Positions 54,660-62,878 of a DNA stretch of 64,000 nucleotides are shown here, in pieces. The translations under genes were made by a program, and so were the position numbers. Under the pieces are notes generated by a model. It saw nothing but the letters and a program-made list of their open reading frames with translations. It was not told the origin of the DNA and made no database searches. The first letter of the stretch is position 1. Every line of letters begins with the position of its first letter. The DNA is taken from assembly GCF_000815105.2 (NCBI RefSeq), contig NZ_CP010310.2:4278001-4342000 (forward strand), written 5' to 3'. The DNA comes from Pandoraea pulmonicola (lineage in GTDB: Bacteria > Pseudomonadota > Gammaproteobacteria > Burkholderiales > Burkholderiaceae).

Positions 54660-55508
54660 TCAAACCTGCCCACTCAACCGAGCAGCAAGCTGCTTCAACC
54701 GCGGTCCGATTTCGTCACGGAACACTGTGTCGGGAATCGACGACGACGGCCCGCTGCAACTGATCGCGAGCCAGCGGTTCTGCCGGACGTCGCGCAACGG
54801 CACTGCCACCGCATTCACCCCCTCATGCCACTCCCGGAACGAATAGCAACAACCTTCACGTTTGTACGATTCGATCCCCTTGTCGACCGCAGCTTGCAAC
54901 GCATCCCATCCAACATTGCGCAGTGCCGAAGGATTCGCATCGTACGCATCGTGCAGGTCGGAGAGCATCGTCTCGCGCTCAGTCGGCGTCATGGCCGCAA
55001 GATAGACACGTCCCATCGAACTCGTCAGCATGGACAGCCGTGAGCCCGCCGTCAGCCCAAGAGTGAGATGCGCCGCATCGCTGCGAATGGTCTCCAGGTA
55101 CATCATGTCGATCCCCTCGCGGCAGCCGAGCGAAATCGAGCATCCCATCTCCTTCGCCAACGCCCGCATATGCGGGCGCGCCAGCGTGAGCATGTCGGTC
55201 CCGTTCAGGAACGCGTAGCCCAGGGCCAGGACACCCGCGTCGAGTGCGTACTTGCCCAGCTCGGCGTCGTAACGCAGATACCCGAGTTCGGTGAGCGTGT
55301 AGGCCAGCCGACTCACCGTCGCCTTCGGCAAACCGGTACGCGCGGCAAAGTCGCGATTGCCCAGCAGACTGTCGTCCGGCCCGAACGCCCGCAACAACTC
55401 CAGACCCCGCGCCAACGCCGTGACGAACTTGCGCTCATCGTGCGACGGCGGCACACCATGCGCCGGTGCACCGGAAAAAGCAGACAAAGACGTTTTGACC
55501 ACAACCAT
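54660..55508 (-). CDS. IclR family regulator divergent from gcdH
   Basis: A 282-residue regulator. HTH sequence KFVTALARGLELLRAFGPDD and TGLPKATVSRLAYTLTELGY is followed by the IclR effector domain (EMGCSISLGCREGIDMMYLE, YSFREWHEGVNAVAVPL). I chose the start at 55508 (GGAG upstream) over 55568. The gap to gcdH holds a palindromic operator at 55624-55640, so it probably controls gcdH and itself, responding to a glutarate-pathway compound. Confidence 0.92.
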   Translation of the reverse strand: MVVVKTSLSAFSGAPAHGVPPSHDERKFVTALARGLELLRAFGPDDSLLGNRDFAARTGLPKATVSRLAYTLTELGYLRYDAELGKYALDAGVLALGYAFLNGTDMLTLARPHMRALAKEMGCSISLGCREGIDMMYLETIRSDAAHLTLGLTAGSRLSMLTSSMGRVYLAAMTPTERETMLSDLHDAYDANPSALRNVGWDALQAAVDKGIESYKREGCCYSFREWHEGVNAVAVPLRDVRQNRWLAISCSGPSSSIPDTVFRDEIGPRLKQLAARLSGQV

Positions 55509-55623
55509 CGCGCACTCCACTTCGTATGGATTCGGCCGCCGCGCCCCAGGACGCGCCAAGGCCGACAATGCCGTTGCCGGACAAAAAAGTTTAGTGTTAA
55601 ACTAACTTCGATTTCAGAACATT

Positions 55624-55640
55624 GTTCCGCATCGCGGAAC
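55624..55640. promoter_or_regulatory. IclR-type operator (GTTCCGC-ATC-GCGGAAC)
   Basis: Perfect 7-bp arms around a 3-base centre lie in the divergent region between the IclR gene (start 55508) and gcdH (start 55735). IclR proteins commonly bind palindromes of this size and sequence type. A second AT-rich imperfect repeat (AGTTTA...TAAACT) lies next to it near 55588-55603. Confidence 0.75.
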
Positions 55641-55734
55641 TTTCGTCAAGCGATCGGACTTCCCGGCAGGGACGCGGGAACAGTCGGCGCGGATCGCATC
55701 AGTGAGTTTTCGAGGACATCGGAGGAGATAGGTC

Positions 55735-56928
55735 ATGGCAGGCAGTGCACAGTTCAATTGGGAAGATCCGCTGTTGCTCGACGCGCAGCTCACCAGCGAC
55801 GAGCGCATGATTCGCGACGCCGCAGCGGCTTACGCGAACGACAAACTCGCGCCGCGCGTGCTCGAAGCGTTCCGTCACGAGCGCACTGACGCCGCGATCT
55901 TCCGCGAGATGGGCGAGATCGGCCTGCTCGGCCCGACGATTCCGGAACAGTACGGCGGCCCGGGCCTGAACTACGTCGCCTACGGCCTGATCGCGCGTGA
56001 AGTCGAACGCGTGGACTCGGGCTATCGCTCGATGATGTCCGTGCAATCGTCGCTCGTCATGGTGCCGATCTTCGAATTCGGCAGCGAAGCCCAGAAGCAG
56101 AAGTATCTGCCCAAGCTCGCCAGCGGCGAATGGATCGGCTGCTTCGGCCTGACCGAACCGAACCATGGCTCGGACCCGGCCGGCATGACCACGCGCGCCA
56201 GGAAGGTCGCCGGTGGCTATGAATTGACCGGTGGCAAGATGTGGATCACCAACTCGCCGATTGCCGACGTGTTCGTGGTCTGGGCCAAGCTCGCCGACGA
56301 CAACGGCGAGGAGAAGATTCGCGGCTTCATCCTCGAGAAGGGTTGGAAGGGTCTGTCCGCTCCTGCCATTCACGGCAAGGTCGGGCTGCGCGCGTCGATC
56401 ACCGGCGAGATCGTCATGGATCAGGTCTTCGTGCCGGAAGACAACCTCATGCCGGGTGTCTCCGGCCTGAAGGGCCCGTTCACCTGCCTGAATTCCGCAC
56501 GCTACGGTATCGCCTGGGGTGCACTGGGCGCCGCCGAGTTCTGCTGGCACACCGCCCGTCAATATGTGCTCGACCGTCAACAGTTCGGCCGCCCGCTCGC
56601 CGCGAACCAGCTGATTCAGAAGAAGCTGGCCGACATGCAAACGGAAATCACGCTGGGCCTGCAAGGCTGCCTGCGCCTGGGCCGCATGAAGGATGAAGGC
56701 ACCGCCGCCGTCGAAATCACCTCGATCATGAAGCGCAACTCGTGCGGCAAGGCTCTGGACGTGGCACGCCTGGCACGCGACATGCTCGGCGGCAACGGCA
56801 TTTCGGACGAATTCGGCATCGCACGTCATCTCGTGAACCTCGAAGTGGTCAACACCTACGAAGGTACGCACGACATCCACGCGCTGATCCTGGGCCGCGC
56901 CCAAACGGGAATCCAGGCCTTCTTCTGA
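55735..56928 (+). CDS. gcdH: Glutaryl-CoA dehydrogenase
   Basis: A 397-residue FAD enzyme that oxidises and decarboxylates glutaryl-CoA to crotonyl-CoA in lysine and tryptophan breakdown. The ACAD motif [17 protein letters not shown] and the catalytic Glu in [19 protein letters not shown] are intact. [20 protein letters not shown] with the Arg that contacts the glutaryl group supports GcdH over general acyl-CoA dehydrogenases. GGAGG lies before the ATG. Electrons go to ETF. Confidence 0.95.
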   Translation: MAGSAQFNWEDPLLLDAQLTSDERMIRDAAAAYANDKLAPRVLEAFRHERTDAAIFREMGEIGLLGPTIPEQYGGPGLNYVAYGLIAREVERVDSGYRSMMSVQSSLVMVPIFEFGSEAQKQKYLPKLASGEWIGCFGLTEPNHGSDPAGMTTRARKVAGGYELTGGKMWITNSPIADVFVVWAKLADDNGEEKIRGFILEKGWKGLSAPAIHGKVGLRASITGEIVMDQVFVPEDNLMPGVSGLKGPFTCLNSARYGIAWGALGAAEFCWHTARQYVLDRQQFGRPLAANQLIQKKLADMQTEITLGLQGCLRLGRMKDEGTAAVEITSIMKRNSCGKALDVARLARDMLGGNGISDEFGIARHLVNLEVVNTYEGTHDIHALILGRAQTGIQAFF

Positions 56929-57093
56929 TCGACACGCCGCCGCGTGTCACAGGTCTCGCGAGCATCGCCGGCTCCGCTGGCGATGCGAAGACGTGCAGCA
57001 ACACGCGAGACCTGTCGACTTGTCTGGTACGCGTCGTTTCCCAGGCCGCACTTCGCGGGCCGTCAATCCCCGGGGCAACGGCGCGTACCAAAC

Positions 57094-57124
57094 AAAAAGC
57101 CAGCGTTTCCACGCTGGCTTTTTT
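57094..57124. terminator. Bidirectional terminator between gcdH and the peroxiredoxin gene
   Basis: AAAAAGCCAGCGT and ACGCTGGCTTTTT flank a TTCC loop, with A- and T-runs on both sides. It serves both convergent genes. Confidence 0.92.
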
Positions 57125-57145
57125 CGTCTGCAGTGCTGCGCCGGA

Positions 57146-57784
57146 TTACTTGTTCGGCTGCGGCGTGAGACGCAGATACGGACGCACGGCCTTGTAGCCC
57201 TTCGGGAATTTCTCCTTGAGCACGGCTTCGTCCTTGAGCGACGGAACGATCACGACATCGTCGCCATCCTTCCAGTTACCCGGCGTGGCCACCGAGTAGT
57301 TGTCGGTCAGTTGCAGCGAGTCGATGACGCGCAGCACTTCGTCGAAATTGCGGCCCGTACTGGCCGGGTACGTGATGATCAGACGCACCTTCTTCTTCGG
57401 ATCGATCACGAACAGCGAACGGACCGTGAGGGTCTCGTTGGCGTTCGGATGAATCATGTCATAGAGCTGCGAAACCTTGCGATCGCCGTCGGCCAGGATC
57501 GGGAAGTTGACCGAAGTGTTCTGGGTTTCGTTGATGTCGTTGATCCAGCCCTTGTGCGAATCGACGTCGTCCACCGACAGCGCGATGGCCTTCACGTTGC
57601 GTTTCTCGAACTCGCCCTTGAGTTTTGCGGTCAGACCCAATTCAGTCGTGCACACCGGCGTGTAGTCCGCCGGGTGCGAAAAGAGCACGCCCCAGCTGTC
57701 GCCGAGAAATTCGTGAAATTTGATTTTGCCAACCGACGAATCCTGCTCGAAGTCGGGAGCGATGTCACCCAAACGCAAAGTCAT
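57146..57784 (-). CDS. 1-Cys peroxiredoxin (Prx6 type)
   Basis: A 212-residue thiol peroxidase. The peroxidatic Cys is in SHPADYTPVCTTELG (PxxxTxxC). The C-terminal long half with PGNWKDGDDVVIVPSL is typical of the Prx6/1-Cys group, which has no resolving Cys in the chain. It detoxifies peroxides, often induced by oxidative stress. The 208-bp region upstream is AT-rich and has a perfect 12-bp palindrome at 57834-57845. Confidence 0.94.
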   Translation of the reverse strand: MTLRLGDIAPDFEQDSSVGKIKFHEFLGDSWGVLFSHPADYTPVCTTELGLTAKLKGEFEKRNVKAIALSVDDVDSHKGWINDINETQNTSVNFPILADGDRKVSQLYDMIHPNANETLTVRSLFVIDPKKKVRLIITYPASTGRNFDEVLRVIDSLQLTDNYSVATPGNWKDGDDVVIVPSLKDEAVLKEKFPKGYKAVRPYLRLTPQPNK

Positions 57785-57833
57785 TTACGGTCTCCTTGAG
57801 ATCCTTCAACTGAGTGGGTAAAGACTAAAGGAT

Positions 57834-57845
57834 GCTAAGCTTAGC
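57834..57845. promoter_or_regulatory. 12-bp palindrome GCTAAGCTTAGC upstream of the peroxiredoxin gene
   Basis: A perfect palindrome 50 bp before the peroxiredoxin start, in an AT-rich stretch that should hold its promoter. It could bind a redox or metal regulator, but it does not match OxyR or Fur sites that I know well. Confidence 0.35.
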
Positions 57846-57992
57846 CAGAACGAATAAAAAATTTGTTGCAAATAATTATTCGAAATATAGCCCTGATTCA
57901 GTGTTGTTTTATGGCAACGACACCTCGAAAGGGTTACGATAACACTCATTCCCTTTCGCAATTTCCCTCCCCCAGAAACACGGGTGATGACC

Positions 57993-58301
57993 ATGTCGCA
58001 ATCGCACACCAACAAGGAGAAGTTCATGACCGACATCAAAACCGTCTTGGCCGACGCCGAAGATCTGCTCAAACAAGCCGCCAACACGACCGGTGAGCGC
58101 GCCTCCGAACTGAGCGACAAGGCCCTGACGCTGCTCAAGCAAGCCAAGGAAAAGGCATCCGACGTGCAGGTCGTCGTCGTGGAGAAGAGCAAGCAGGCCG
58201 CTCGCGCCACCGATGACTACGTGCACGACCATCCGTGGCAGGCCGTGGGCATTGCGGCCGGCATCGGCGTGGTGATCGGGTTGCTGCTCAACCGCAAGTA
58301 A
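57993..58301 (+). CDS. DUF883/ElaB-YqjD family membrane-anchored protein
   Basis: A 102-residue protein. A charged helical region (about 10-75) with TVLADAEDLLKQAANTTGER and KEKASDVQVVVVEKSKQAAR is followed by VHDHPWQAVGIAAGIGVVIG and LLLNRK, a single C-terminal membrane helix, as in YqjD and ElaB, which bind ribosomes at the inner membrane in stationary phase. ATG 57993 keeps the family N-terminus NKEKFMTD; ATG 58026 has a stronger ribosome-binding sequence and is an alternative, and an ATG at 57987 is also possible. Confidence 0.87.
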   Translation: MSQSHTNKEKFMTDIKTVLADAEDLLKQAANTTGERASELSDKALTLLKQAKEKASDVQVVVVEKSKQAARATDDYVHDHPWQAVGIAAGIGVVIGLLLNRK

Positions 58302-58408
58302 GCTTCCGCCGGCGTAGGTCACTTCTTCGCCCACTCCGCCCAGGGTGGCGTCCGCCTGACCGGAGCGACGGGTCGGGCGGCCATCCGAGTTCAGCTCAAG
58401 ACCCACCC

Positions 58409-58792
58409 ATGACCGACAATGATCGCACGCCCCCGCCGCGGCCCTCGCTGCGGCGACTTGCCGGTGCGATGCTCGAGATCGTGCAGTCGCGCATCGAACT
58501 CATCGGCATCGAACTGACCGAAGAAAAAGAGCGCCTCATGGGCGCGGCCTTTCTCGGCCTGGCCGCGATGCTCTTCAGCGCGCTCGCGCTCGTGTCGCTG
58601 ACCGCGCTGGTGATCGTGATTTTCTGGGACACCTACCGCCTGCAGGCGATGACCGGCATCTTCATCGTGTACCTCGCGCTCGCCGCATGGTGTGCCGCGC
58701 GCGCGCGCAACATCCTGCGCGACGCCCCGATGCCATTCGAGGCCACACTGGCCGAGTTCGAAAAGGACCGCGACGCACTGCGTCCGGACTGA
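58409..58792 (+). CDS. YqjE/phage-holin-like membrane protein
   Basis: A 127-residue protein with SRIELIGIELTEEKERLMGA, a typical YqjE amphipathic segment, and two central membrane helices (AAFLGLAAMLFSALALVSLT and IVIFWDTYRLQAMTGIFIVY). It belongs to the Holin 3-6 superfamily (YqjE). In E. coli yqjD, yqjE and yqjK form one unit with the same order. It lies 107 bp after the DUF883 gene. Confidence 0.85.
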   Translation: MTDNDRTPPPRPSLRRLAGAMLEIVQSRIELIGIELTEEKERLMGAAFLGLAAMLFSALALVSLTALVIVIFWDTYRLQAMTGIFIVYLALAAWCAARARNILRDAPMPFEATLAEFEKDRDALRPD

Positions 58793-58805
58793 AGGAGATC
58801 TGCCC

Positions 58806-59324
58806 GTGCCGCTGGAACCGAATCGCCCCCGCCGCACCCGGCCGTCGCGACGTTCACGCCACGAACTGCTTGCCATTCGCAAGGAGCTCGTTCTCACGCG
58901 CATCGCCGTCGAACGCGCCGAGCTGATCCAGGCCTCGCGCGTCACACGCGAGCGCCTGCGCAACTTCCGCTGGATCCGTTATCTGCTCCCAGGCGGCTTG
59001 TCCAAGCTCTCCGGCATTGGCGGTCTTGCCAATTCCGGCCTCAAACTCGGCGGCCTGCTCGAACGCTATCCGCTCGTGAGCTCCGTTGCCTCCCTCGCCC
59101 TCACCGGCCTCTCGCATACGCCCGTCGGTCGCGTATTGCGCCGCAGCCTGAAGTGGGGCGGCCTCGGCGTGCTCGCCTGGCAAGGCATCAAGCTCTGGCA
59201 AGCGTCGACGAAGTCATCGGCACCTCCTGCGGACGACGCCGCGGCAGGACACACCAGCGCTACCGGCGACACCCGCAGTTCCCCAAGCGGAAATCACGAA
59301 AGCGGCACCCCACCAGTGATGTGA
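58806..59324 (+). CDS. DUF3318 family protein
   Basis: A 172-residue protein. The start is GTG at 58806 with AAGGAG eight bases upstream. The N-terminal half is basic (RPRRTRPSRRSRHELLAIRK), then ELVLTRIAVERAELIQASRV is the DUF3318 core. The C-terminal half is Gly/Leu-rich with a probable membrane-touching segment (LKWGGLGVLAWQGIKLW). It takes the yqjK place in the operon. Function unknown. Confidence 0.78.
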   Translation: MPLEPNRPRRTRPSRRSRHELLAIRKELVLTRIAVERAELIQASRVTRERLRNFRWIRYLLPGGLSKLSGIGGLANSGLKLGGLLERYPLVSSVASLALTGLSHTPVGRVLRRSLKWGGLGVLAWQGIKLWQASTKSSAPPADDAAAGHTSATGDTRSSPSGNHESGTPPVM

Positions 59325-59348
59325 TCCCCTCGGCCCTGCCGTTCGCGA

Positions 59349-59858
59349 CTACGGGTCGCAACGTCGGGCCATGCGAGGCCGACCATAGGCATTGATCGTG
59401 ATGCAGATGCGCCGGCCGTGCCCCGTTACCCGCACCGTGCCCGACACCCAGTTGTGCTCCTCTGTCCTGATGAAGCCATCCTCGGCGAACGCCAGTCCCA
59501 GCGTGCCGTAGAGTCCCCATCGCGCTTCGATCCGCACGCCCCGCGGTAGCGGCGCGTACCGCCCCAGCAATCGCTCGCCCACATCGAGACGGTCGTTCCG
59601 GTTGCTGTCGACGAACGTCATCCATCCACTGCTCAGACTCCGGCCGTCGTTCGGCGTCATCGCCACGCGTTGGTGGCGGCCAAGCGCCTCGGCCCGCGCC
59701 GCCTGCATCGACGCGAGCAGCGCACGCGCCGTGATGTCGACCGACACCCGGCGACGGGCCGCCTCGATCGACGGCGAGGCGGCCAGCAGCGCAATAGCCA
59801 GCAACGACACGACAACGACGCACTCCAGCAGCGTAACGCCACGCGACCTTGGGCACAT
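59349..59858 (-). CDS. GspH/FimT-like type IV minor pilin
   Basis: A 169-residue prepilin-like protein. A seven-residue leader ends in Gly, then VTLLECVVVVSLLAIALLAA has the Glu at position +5 and the pilin helix. QAARAEALGRHQRVAM and the later SSGWMTFVDSNRNDRLDVGE match the GspH/FimT domain. The start at 59858 gives a normal leader; the ATG at 59978 would overlap the preceding gene and add 40 odd residues encoded partly by 9-bp repeats. Last gene of the pilin operon. Confidence 0.82.
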   Translation of the reverse strand: MCPRSRGVTLLECVVVVSLLAIALLAASPSIEAARRRVSVDITARALLASMQAARAEALGRHQRVAMTPNDGRSLSSGWMTFVDSNRNDRLDVGERLLGRYAPLPRGVRIEARWGLYGTLGLAFAEDGFIRTEEHNWVSGTVRVTGHGRRICITINAYGRPRMARRCDP

Positions 59859-59905
59859 CAGGTGCGTCGGGCATATCGAGCATCCCGAGCATCTCGAGCG
59901 CATCG
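59859..59905. repeat. Degenerate 9-bp repeat before the FimT-like gene
   Basis: On the minus strand five 9-bp units of type CTCGAGATG, CTCGGGATG, CTCGATATG, CCCGACGCA, CCTGATGTG run through the leader of the FimT-like gene. They match in pattern the coding repeat in the 128-residue gene at 39175. Confidence 0.65.
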
Positions 59906-59967
59906 GGTCTTTGCGGCGCCCCGACCACTTCAGGCGTTGCAGGATGCCCCGCCCGCCACAAGCCCTC

Positions 59968-60597
59968 TCACGTCTCATCGCAACTCTCGCTGCGTGCCGT
60001 CAATGCCGACGACCTGATTGCGCTGTCGTCCCATGACACCACCTCTCGCCAACTGAGCGGGCGCAAAGCAAACGATGGTGCGGCGCCGTCCCGCTTCAGC
60101 GATTCGCGTCGGCGGACCTCGTAGATCGCCTGCAGGTAGACGCGCGTGCTCGGCAAATCCCCGCAACCCATCGCACTCACCCGGTAGCGGCGCACCAATG
60201 CGTTACGTGCGTCGCCATCCGCCTCGTAGGCACTCGATGCGATCCGCTCGATGAAATAGCGGGCCTTGTGAACCCGCACGACGATGTCGTGACGCCGCCA
60301 GTCGACCTTCTGCCATCGGGACTGCCAGGTCCGAGACCAGTCCGCGTCACGCTGCTGCGCCGGGAGCACGCCGTTCGGGCCCGACTGGAATGTCGACGCC
60401 TGTGAAATGGCGCGCGCGTCGGCACCGTCGGTCAGCCGATGGCGTGCATCGGCAAGCGCGCGATCCGCCGCGTCGAACGCTTTCACACGATCGTTCGCGT
60501 AGGCCATGAAGCGGTTCGCCAACTGTCGATGCTGCATGCCGGACGCGGCCAGCGCCATGAGCGCCGCGAGCCACATCACCATGAAGACGCCAACCAT
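59968..60597 (-). CDS. PilX-like minor pilin
   Basis: A 209-residue protein. It starts MVGVFMVMWLAALMALAASG, a hydrophobic helix, then MQHRQLANRFMAYANDRVKA and FDAADRALADARHRL, the alpha-helical spine of PilX. Unlike a classic PilX it lacks a basic leader and the +5 Glu (the site would be before V or M). GAGG lies at suitable spacing. It overlaps pilW by 22 bases at its 5' end. Probably part of the pilus priming complex. Confidence 0.72.
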   Translation of the reverse strand: MVGVFMVMWLAALMALAASGMQHRQLANRFMAYANDRVKAFDAADRALADARHRLTDGADARAISQASTFQSGPNGVLPAQQRDADWSRTWQSRWQKVDWRRHDIVVRVHKARYFIERIASSAYEADGDARNALVRRYRVSAMGCGDLPSTRVYLQAIYEVRRRESLKRDGAAPSFALRPLSWREVVSWDDSAIRSSALTARSESCDET

Positions 60598-61544
60598 GGC
60601 GCCACCTCGCCGATGCCGCCGTCATTGCGGCGATGGACCACCGCGTTGAACACGTGCAGATGAACGTCGCCGGCGTTACTCAACTGCCTGAAGTCGCGCC
60701 CGCCGGACGAGGCATCGAAGACTTCGACGACACGCGTCGCTCGCGCCTTGCCGCCGCGCCGCGGCGCACCTCGCATGACCAGCGATATCGCCACGGCCGC
60801 CACATTCTCCCAACCACCTTCGCCGCGCGGTGCTACCGGCGGCTTGCGGCGCGCGCTTTTGACGGGATCGACCCAACGCAAAGCGCCGGACGACCCCGCG
60901 CGAAATCCCAGTCGGATGTACATCGCCTCCACCCCGCTCACCAGCACCTGACCAGGGTGCAGCTTCGGCGGCAGCGTTCGCTGGTCGCCATAGCGGCAAA
61001 AAAGCGAAGGAACGCCGTCGTCGCCCTTGTCGACATAGAAGTGACTGCGATGTCGCATGTCCGTTTGTGCGATGCCGATGGCGCGATGTCCAGCGCAATT
61101 CTGAACCGCGCCGTTGCCCTTGATGAAGCCCGCGCCGTGATACTGCACCTCCAGCAGCGAACTACCCTGCCAGCCGCGACGCGGGCAATTGTCGACCGCA
61201 CCGGCGCACTCGGCGCTTGCACGTATCGACGGCCAGTCGCGCCGGCCGCCACCCGTCGATGGCGCAAGGCCGCCTTCGATCGGATCCCAGTTCCGGTAGC
61301 CGGCGATTGCCACCGCACGCGAGAGCTGTGTCAGCGCGAAAACCGCACGCTCGTTGACGTCGTACCGCTCGGCCTGGGTCCGCCATAGTCGCAAACCGGC
61401 GAGATAGATGGCCGTGGCCGCCATCACGATCAACAGCCCGAGCGGCATGGCCACCACGCATTCCAGCAGAGTGAAGCCCGCCATGCGCGGCGTGTGCGGC
61501 GTGTGCGGCGTACGAACACGCAATTTTCCGAGTGGCGGCGCCAT
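60576..61544 (-). CDS. PilW-like minor pilin
   Basis: A 322-residue prepilin. After a leader of 24 residues the sequence GFTLLECVVAMPLGLLIVMA has Glu at +5 and the pilin helix, followed by AQTLRLW-like LAGLRLWRTQAERYDVNERA and VFALTQLSRAVAIAGYRNW. The C-terminal part resembles PilW. GGAG supports the start at 61544; ATG 61484 leaves only three leader residues and ATG 61607 a 45-residue leader. The leader carries HTPHTP, from a 9-bp repeat. Upstream is a short PilV-like gene, downstream PilX. Confidence 0.8.
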   Translation of the reverse strand: MAPPLGKLRVRTPHTPHTPRMAGFTLLECVVAMPLGLLIVMAATAIYLAGLRLWRTQAERYDVNERAVFALTQLSRAVAIAGYRNWDPIEGGLAPSTGGGRRDWPSIRASAECAGAVDNCPRRGWQGSSLLEVQYHGAGFIKGNGAVQNCAGHRAIGIAQTDMRHRSHFYVDKGDDGVPSLFCRYGDQRTLPPKLHPGQVLVSGVEAMYIRLGFRAGSSGALRWVDPVKSARRKPPVAPRGEGGWENVAAVAISLVMRGAPRRGGKARATRVVEVFDASSGGRDFRQLSNAGDVHLHVFNAVVHRRNDGGIGEVAPWLASSW

Positions 61545-61600
61545 AGCCACTCCGCCTGCGGTCGAGACCGCAAGCGCACCTCCTGCCGTCATTGCGAGGG

Positions 61601-61825
61601 TCACCATGCGCCGCCCCTGTCGTTGCGTGCCACACCGGCGACGGGCACGGTACGCGTGGCGTCCCTCGTCACGCTCGCCGCTTGTGACTCGCTGCGCATC
61701 GGTGCGACCGATGTCGTCGCCGCCATGGCCCCCGCCGCCTGCCATCGGGAAAAGCCTTCGGCGCCAGCCATCAACGCCGCCAGCGTGACGGTGATCTCCA
61801 GCAGCGCCGCGCCGCGGGTCAGCAT
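61601..61825 (-). CDS. Short PilV-like prepilin
   Basis: A 74-residue protein beginning MLTRG, then AALLEITVTLAALMAGAEGF with the +5 Glu and a pilin-type helix. The C-terminus is only about 45 residues and Ala/Thr/Ser/Arg-rich, much shorter than PilV (about 150). It may be a truncated or rapidly evolving minor pilin. It overlaps the longest possible pilW start (ATG 61607) by several bases. First recognisable gene of the operon. Confidence 0.6.
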   Translation of the reverse strand: MLTRGAALLEITVTLAALMAGAEGFSRWQAAGAMAATTSVAPMRSESQAASVTRDATRTVPVAGVARNDRGGAW

Positions 61826-62205
61826 TCTGCGCCGTGCGCCGCCCGCGCGTTCGCATTGCGGTGCGTCGCTGGCTGACGGCTTTCCGGGCCATGGCGTCCG
61901 TCCCTGGCGACGTCCGGCATCCCGCGGCGGTACATGCTGCCGGTGCCGCGCCCACGTGCCCACAGACGCAGCCAGGCGGTCGCGCAAAGCCTGCCGATCT
62001 GCGCGGCGCTGTTGGTGTCGTCGATCCTGTTGCATGGTGCGATCCCTCGTCTCGTTGATGACGAGTCCATCGTCGCTTGCCGCCCCCTCTCGCGCCAATC
62101 GGACGGCACCGCGAAACCTACCCCTCCATGCGCCACCACACTTCTCACACGCAACATCGCGAGTAACGCGCCGATCCAACAGCGCCGCCGCAAATCTCGC
62201 GTCCA
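61826..62205. other. Gap upstream of the pilin operon; no gene seen
   Basis: 380 bp between the PilV-like gene and the acyl-CoA-binding gene's terminator. Long frames here are shadows with no start site or family signature. It should hold the pilin promoter, which I could not place. Confidence 0.4.
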
Positions 62206-62231
62206 TAAAAAACGGCGACCGAAGTCGCCGT
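62206..62231 (-). terminator. Terminator of the acyl-CoA-binding protein gene
   Basis: On the minus strand ACGGCGAC, loop TTCG, GTCGCCGT, then TTTTTTATG. It begins 63 bp after the stop. Confidence 0.9.
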
Positions 62232-62293
62232 CTCCTGGCTCGCCGTATGGCACTGTCACTGCATTACGCTGCCGGTAGCGTCCATCCTTCCTC

Positions 62294-62551
62294 TCAACCC
62301 TTGAGCGAATCGATGAGCTCGATGTAGCGCTGTTGCACTTCCTCTTTCGGCTGACCCTTGAGCATTTCCCAGGCGTCGTACTTGGCGCGGCCGACGAAGT
62401 CGGTCATGCCGGGACGTGCGCCGCTCACATCGCCCTCGGTGCCTTGCTTGTAGAGCGCATAAATGCGCAGCAGCGTGAAATTGTCGGGGCGCTCGGGCAG
62501 CGTCTTCGACTGGGCTACCGCCTCGTCGAATCGGGCTTGCAGATCGCTCAT
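62294..62551 (-). CDS. Acyl-CoA-binding protein
   Basis: An 85-residue four-helix ACBP. LQARFDEAVAQSKTLPERPD, LLRIYALYKQGTEGDV and VGRAKYDAWEMLKGQPKEEV contain the family's conserved Tyr, Lys and Trp residues that hold CoA. It buffers long-chain acyl-CoA in the cytoplasm. GGGAGAG lies at good distance before ATG 62551; the frame remains open further upstream without similarity. The length is normal for bacterial ACBP. Confidence 0.94.
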   Translation of the reverse strand: MSDLQARFDEAVAQSKTLPERPDNFTLLRIYALYKQGTEGDVSGARPGMTDFVGRAKYDAWEMLKGQPKEEVQQRYIELIDSLKG

Positions 62552-62783
62552 GATGTCTCTCCCTGGAAAAACCGTCAGCTTGTCAGTGCCCCTCGCGACG
62601 CCTTGCCGACGCATGAAAAAAGGCATGCGCGAGAGCACTCGCGTCGACGCTCGGGGTGTTGCGAATACAACGCGATCAGGATAGCGACGAAGCCCCGCAC
62701 GAGGTAGAGGTGAGCGTAGAAGCGTGCGTCTAAACCTCTCGGGAACCAAGAGGATCGAGCGCATAGGATGCGCGCCGGAATGC

Positions 62784-62811
62784 AAAACACCCGGCACGTG
62801 GCCGGGTGTTT
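62784..62811 (-). terminator. Terminator of the outer-membrane efflux gene
   Basis: Arms AAACACCCGGC and GCCGGGTGTTT around a 5-base loop, followed on the minus strand by TTTTG. It lies 68 bp after the stop of the efflux factor. The remaining gap to the acyl-CoA-binding gene (62552-62783) holds nothing I recognise. Confidence 0.85.
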
Positions 62812-62878
62812 CGACGTTCAAGTTTTGCGTCGTGGCGAGGCGATCGCGCGATTCACACCGCGTCCCCGCCTCGAACGG

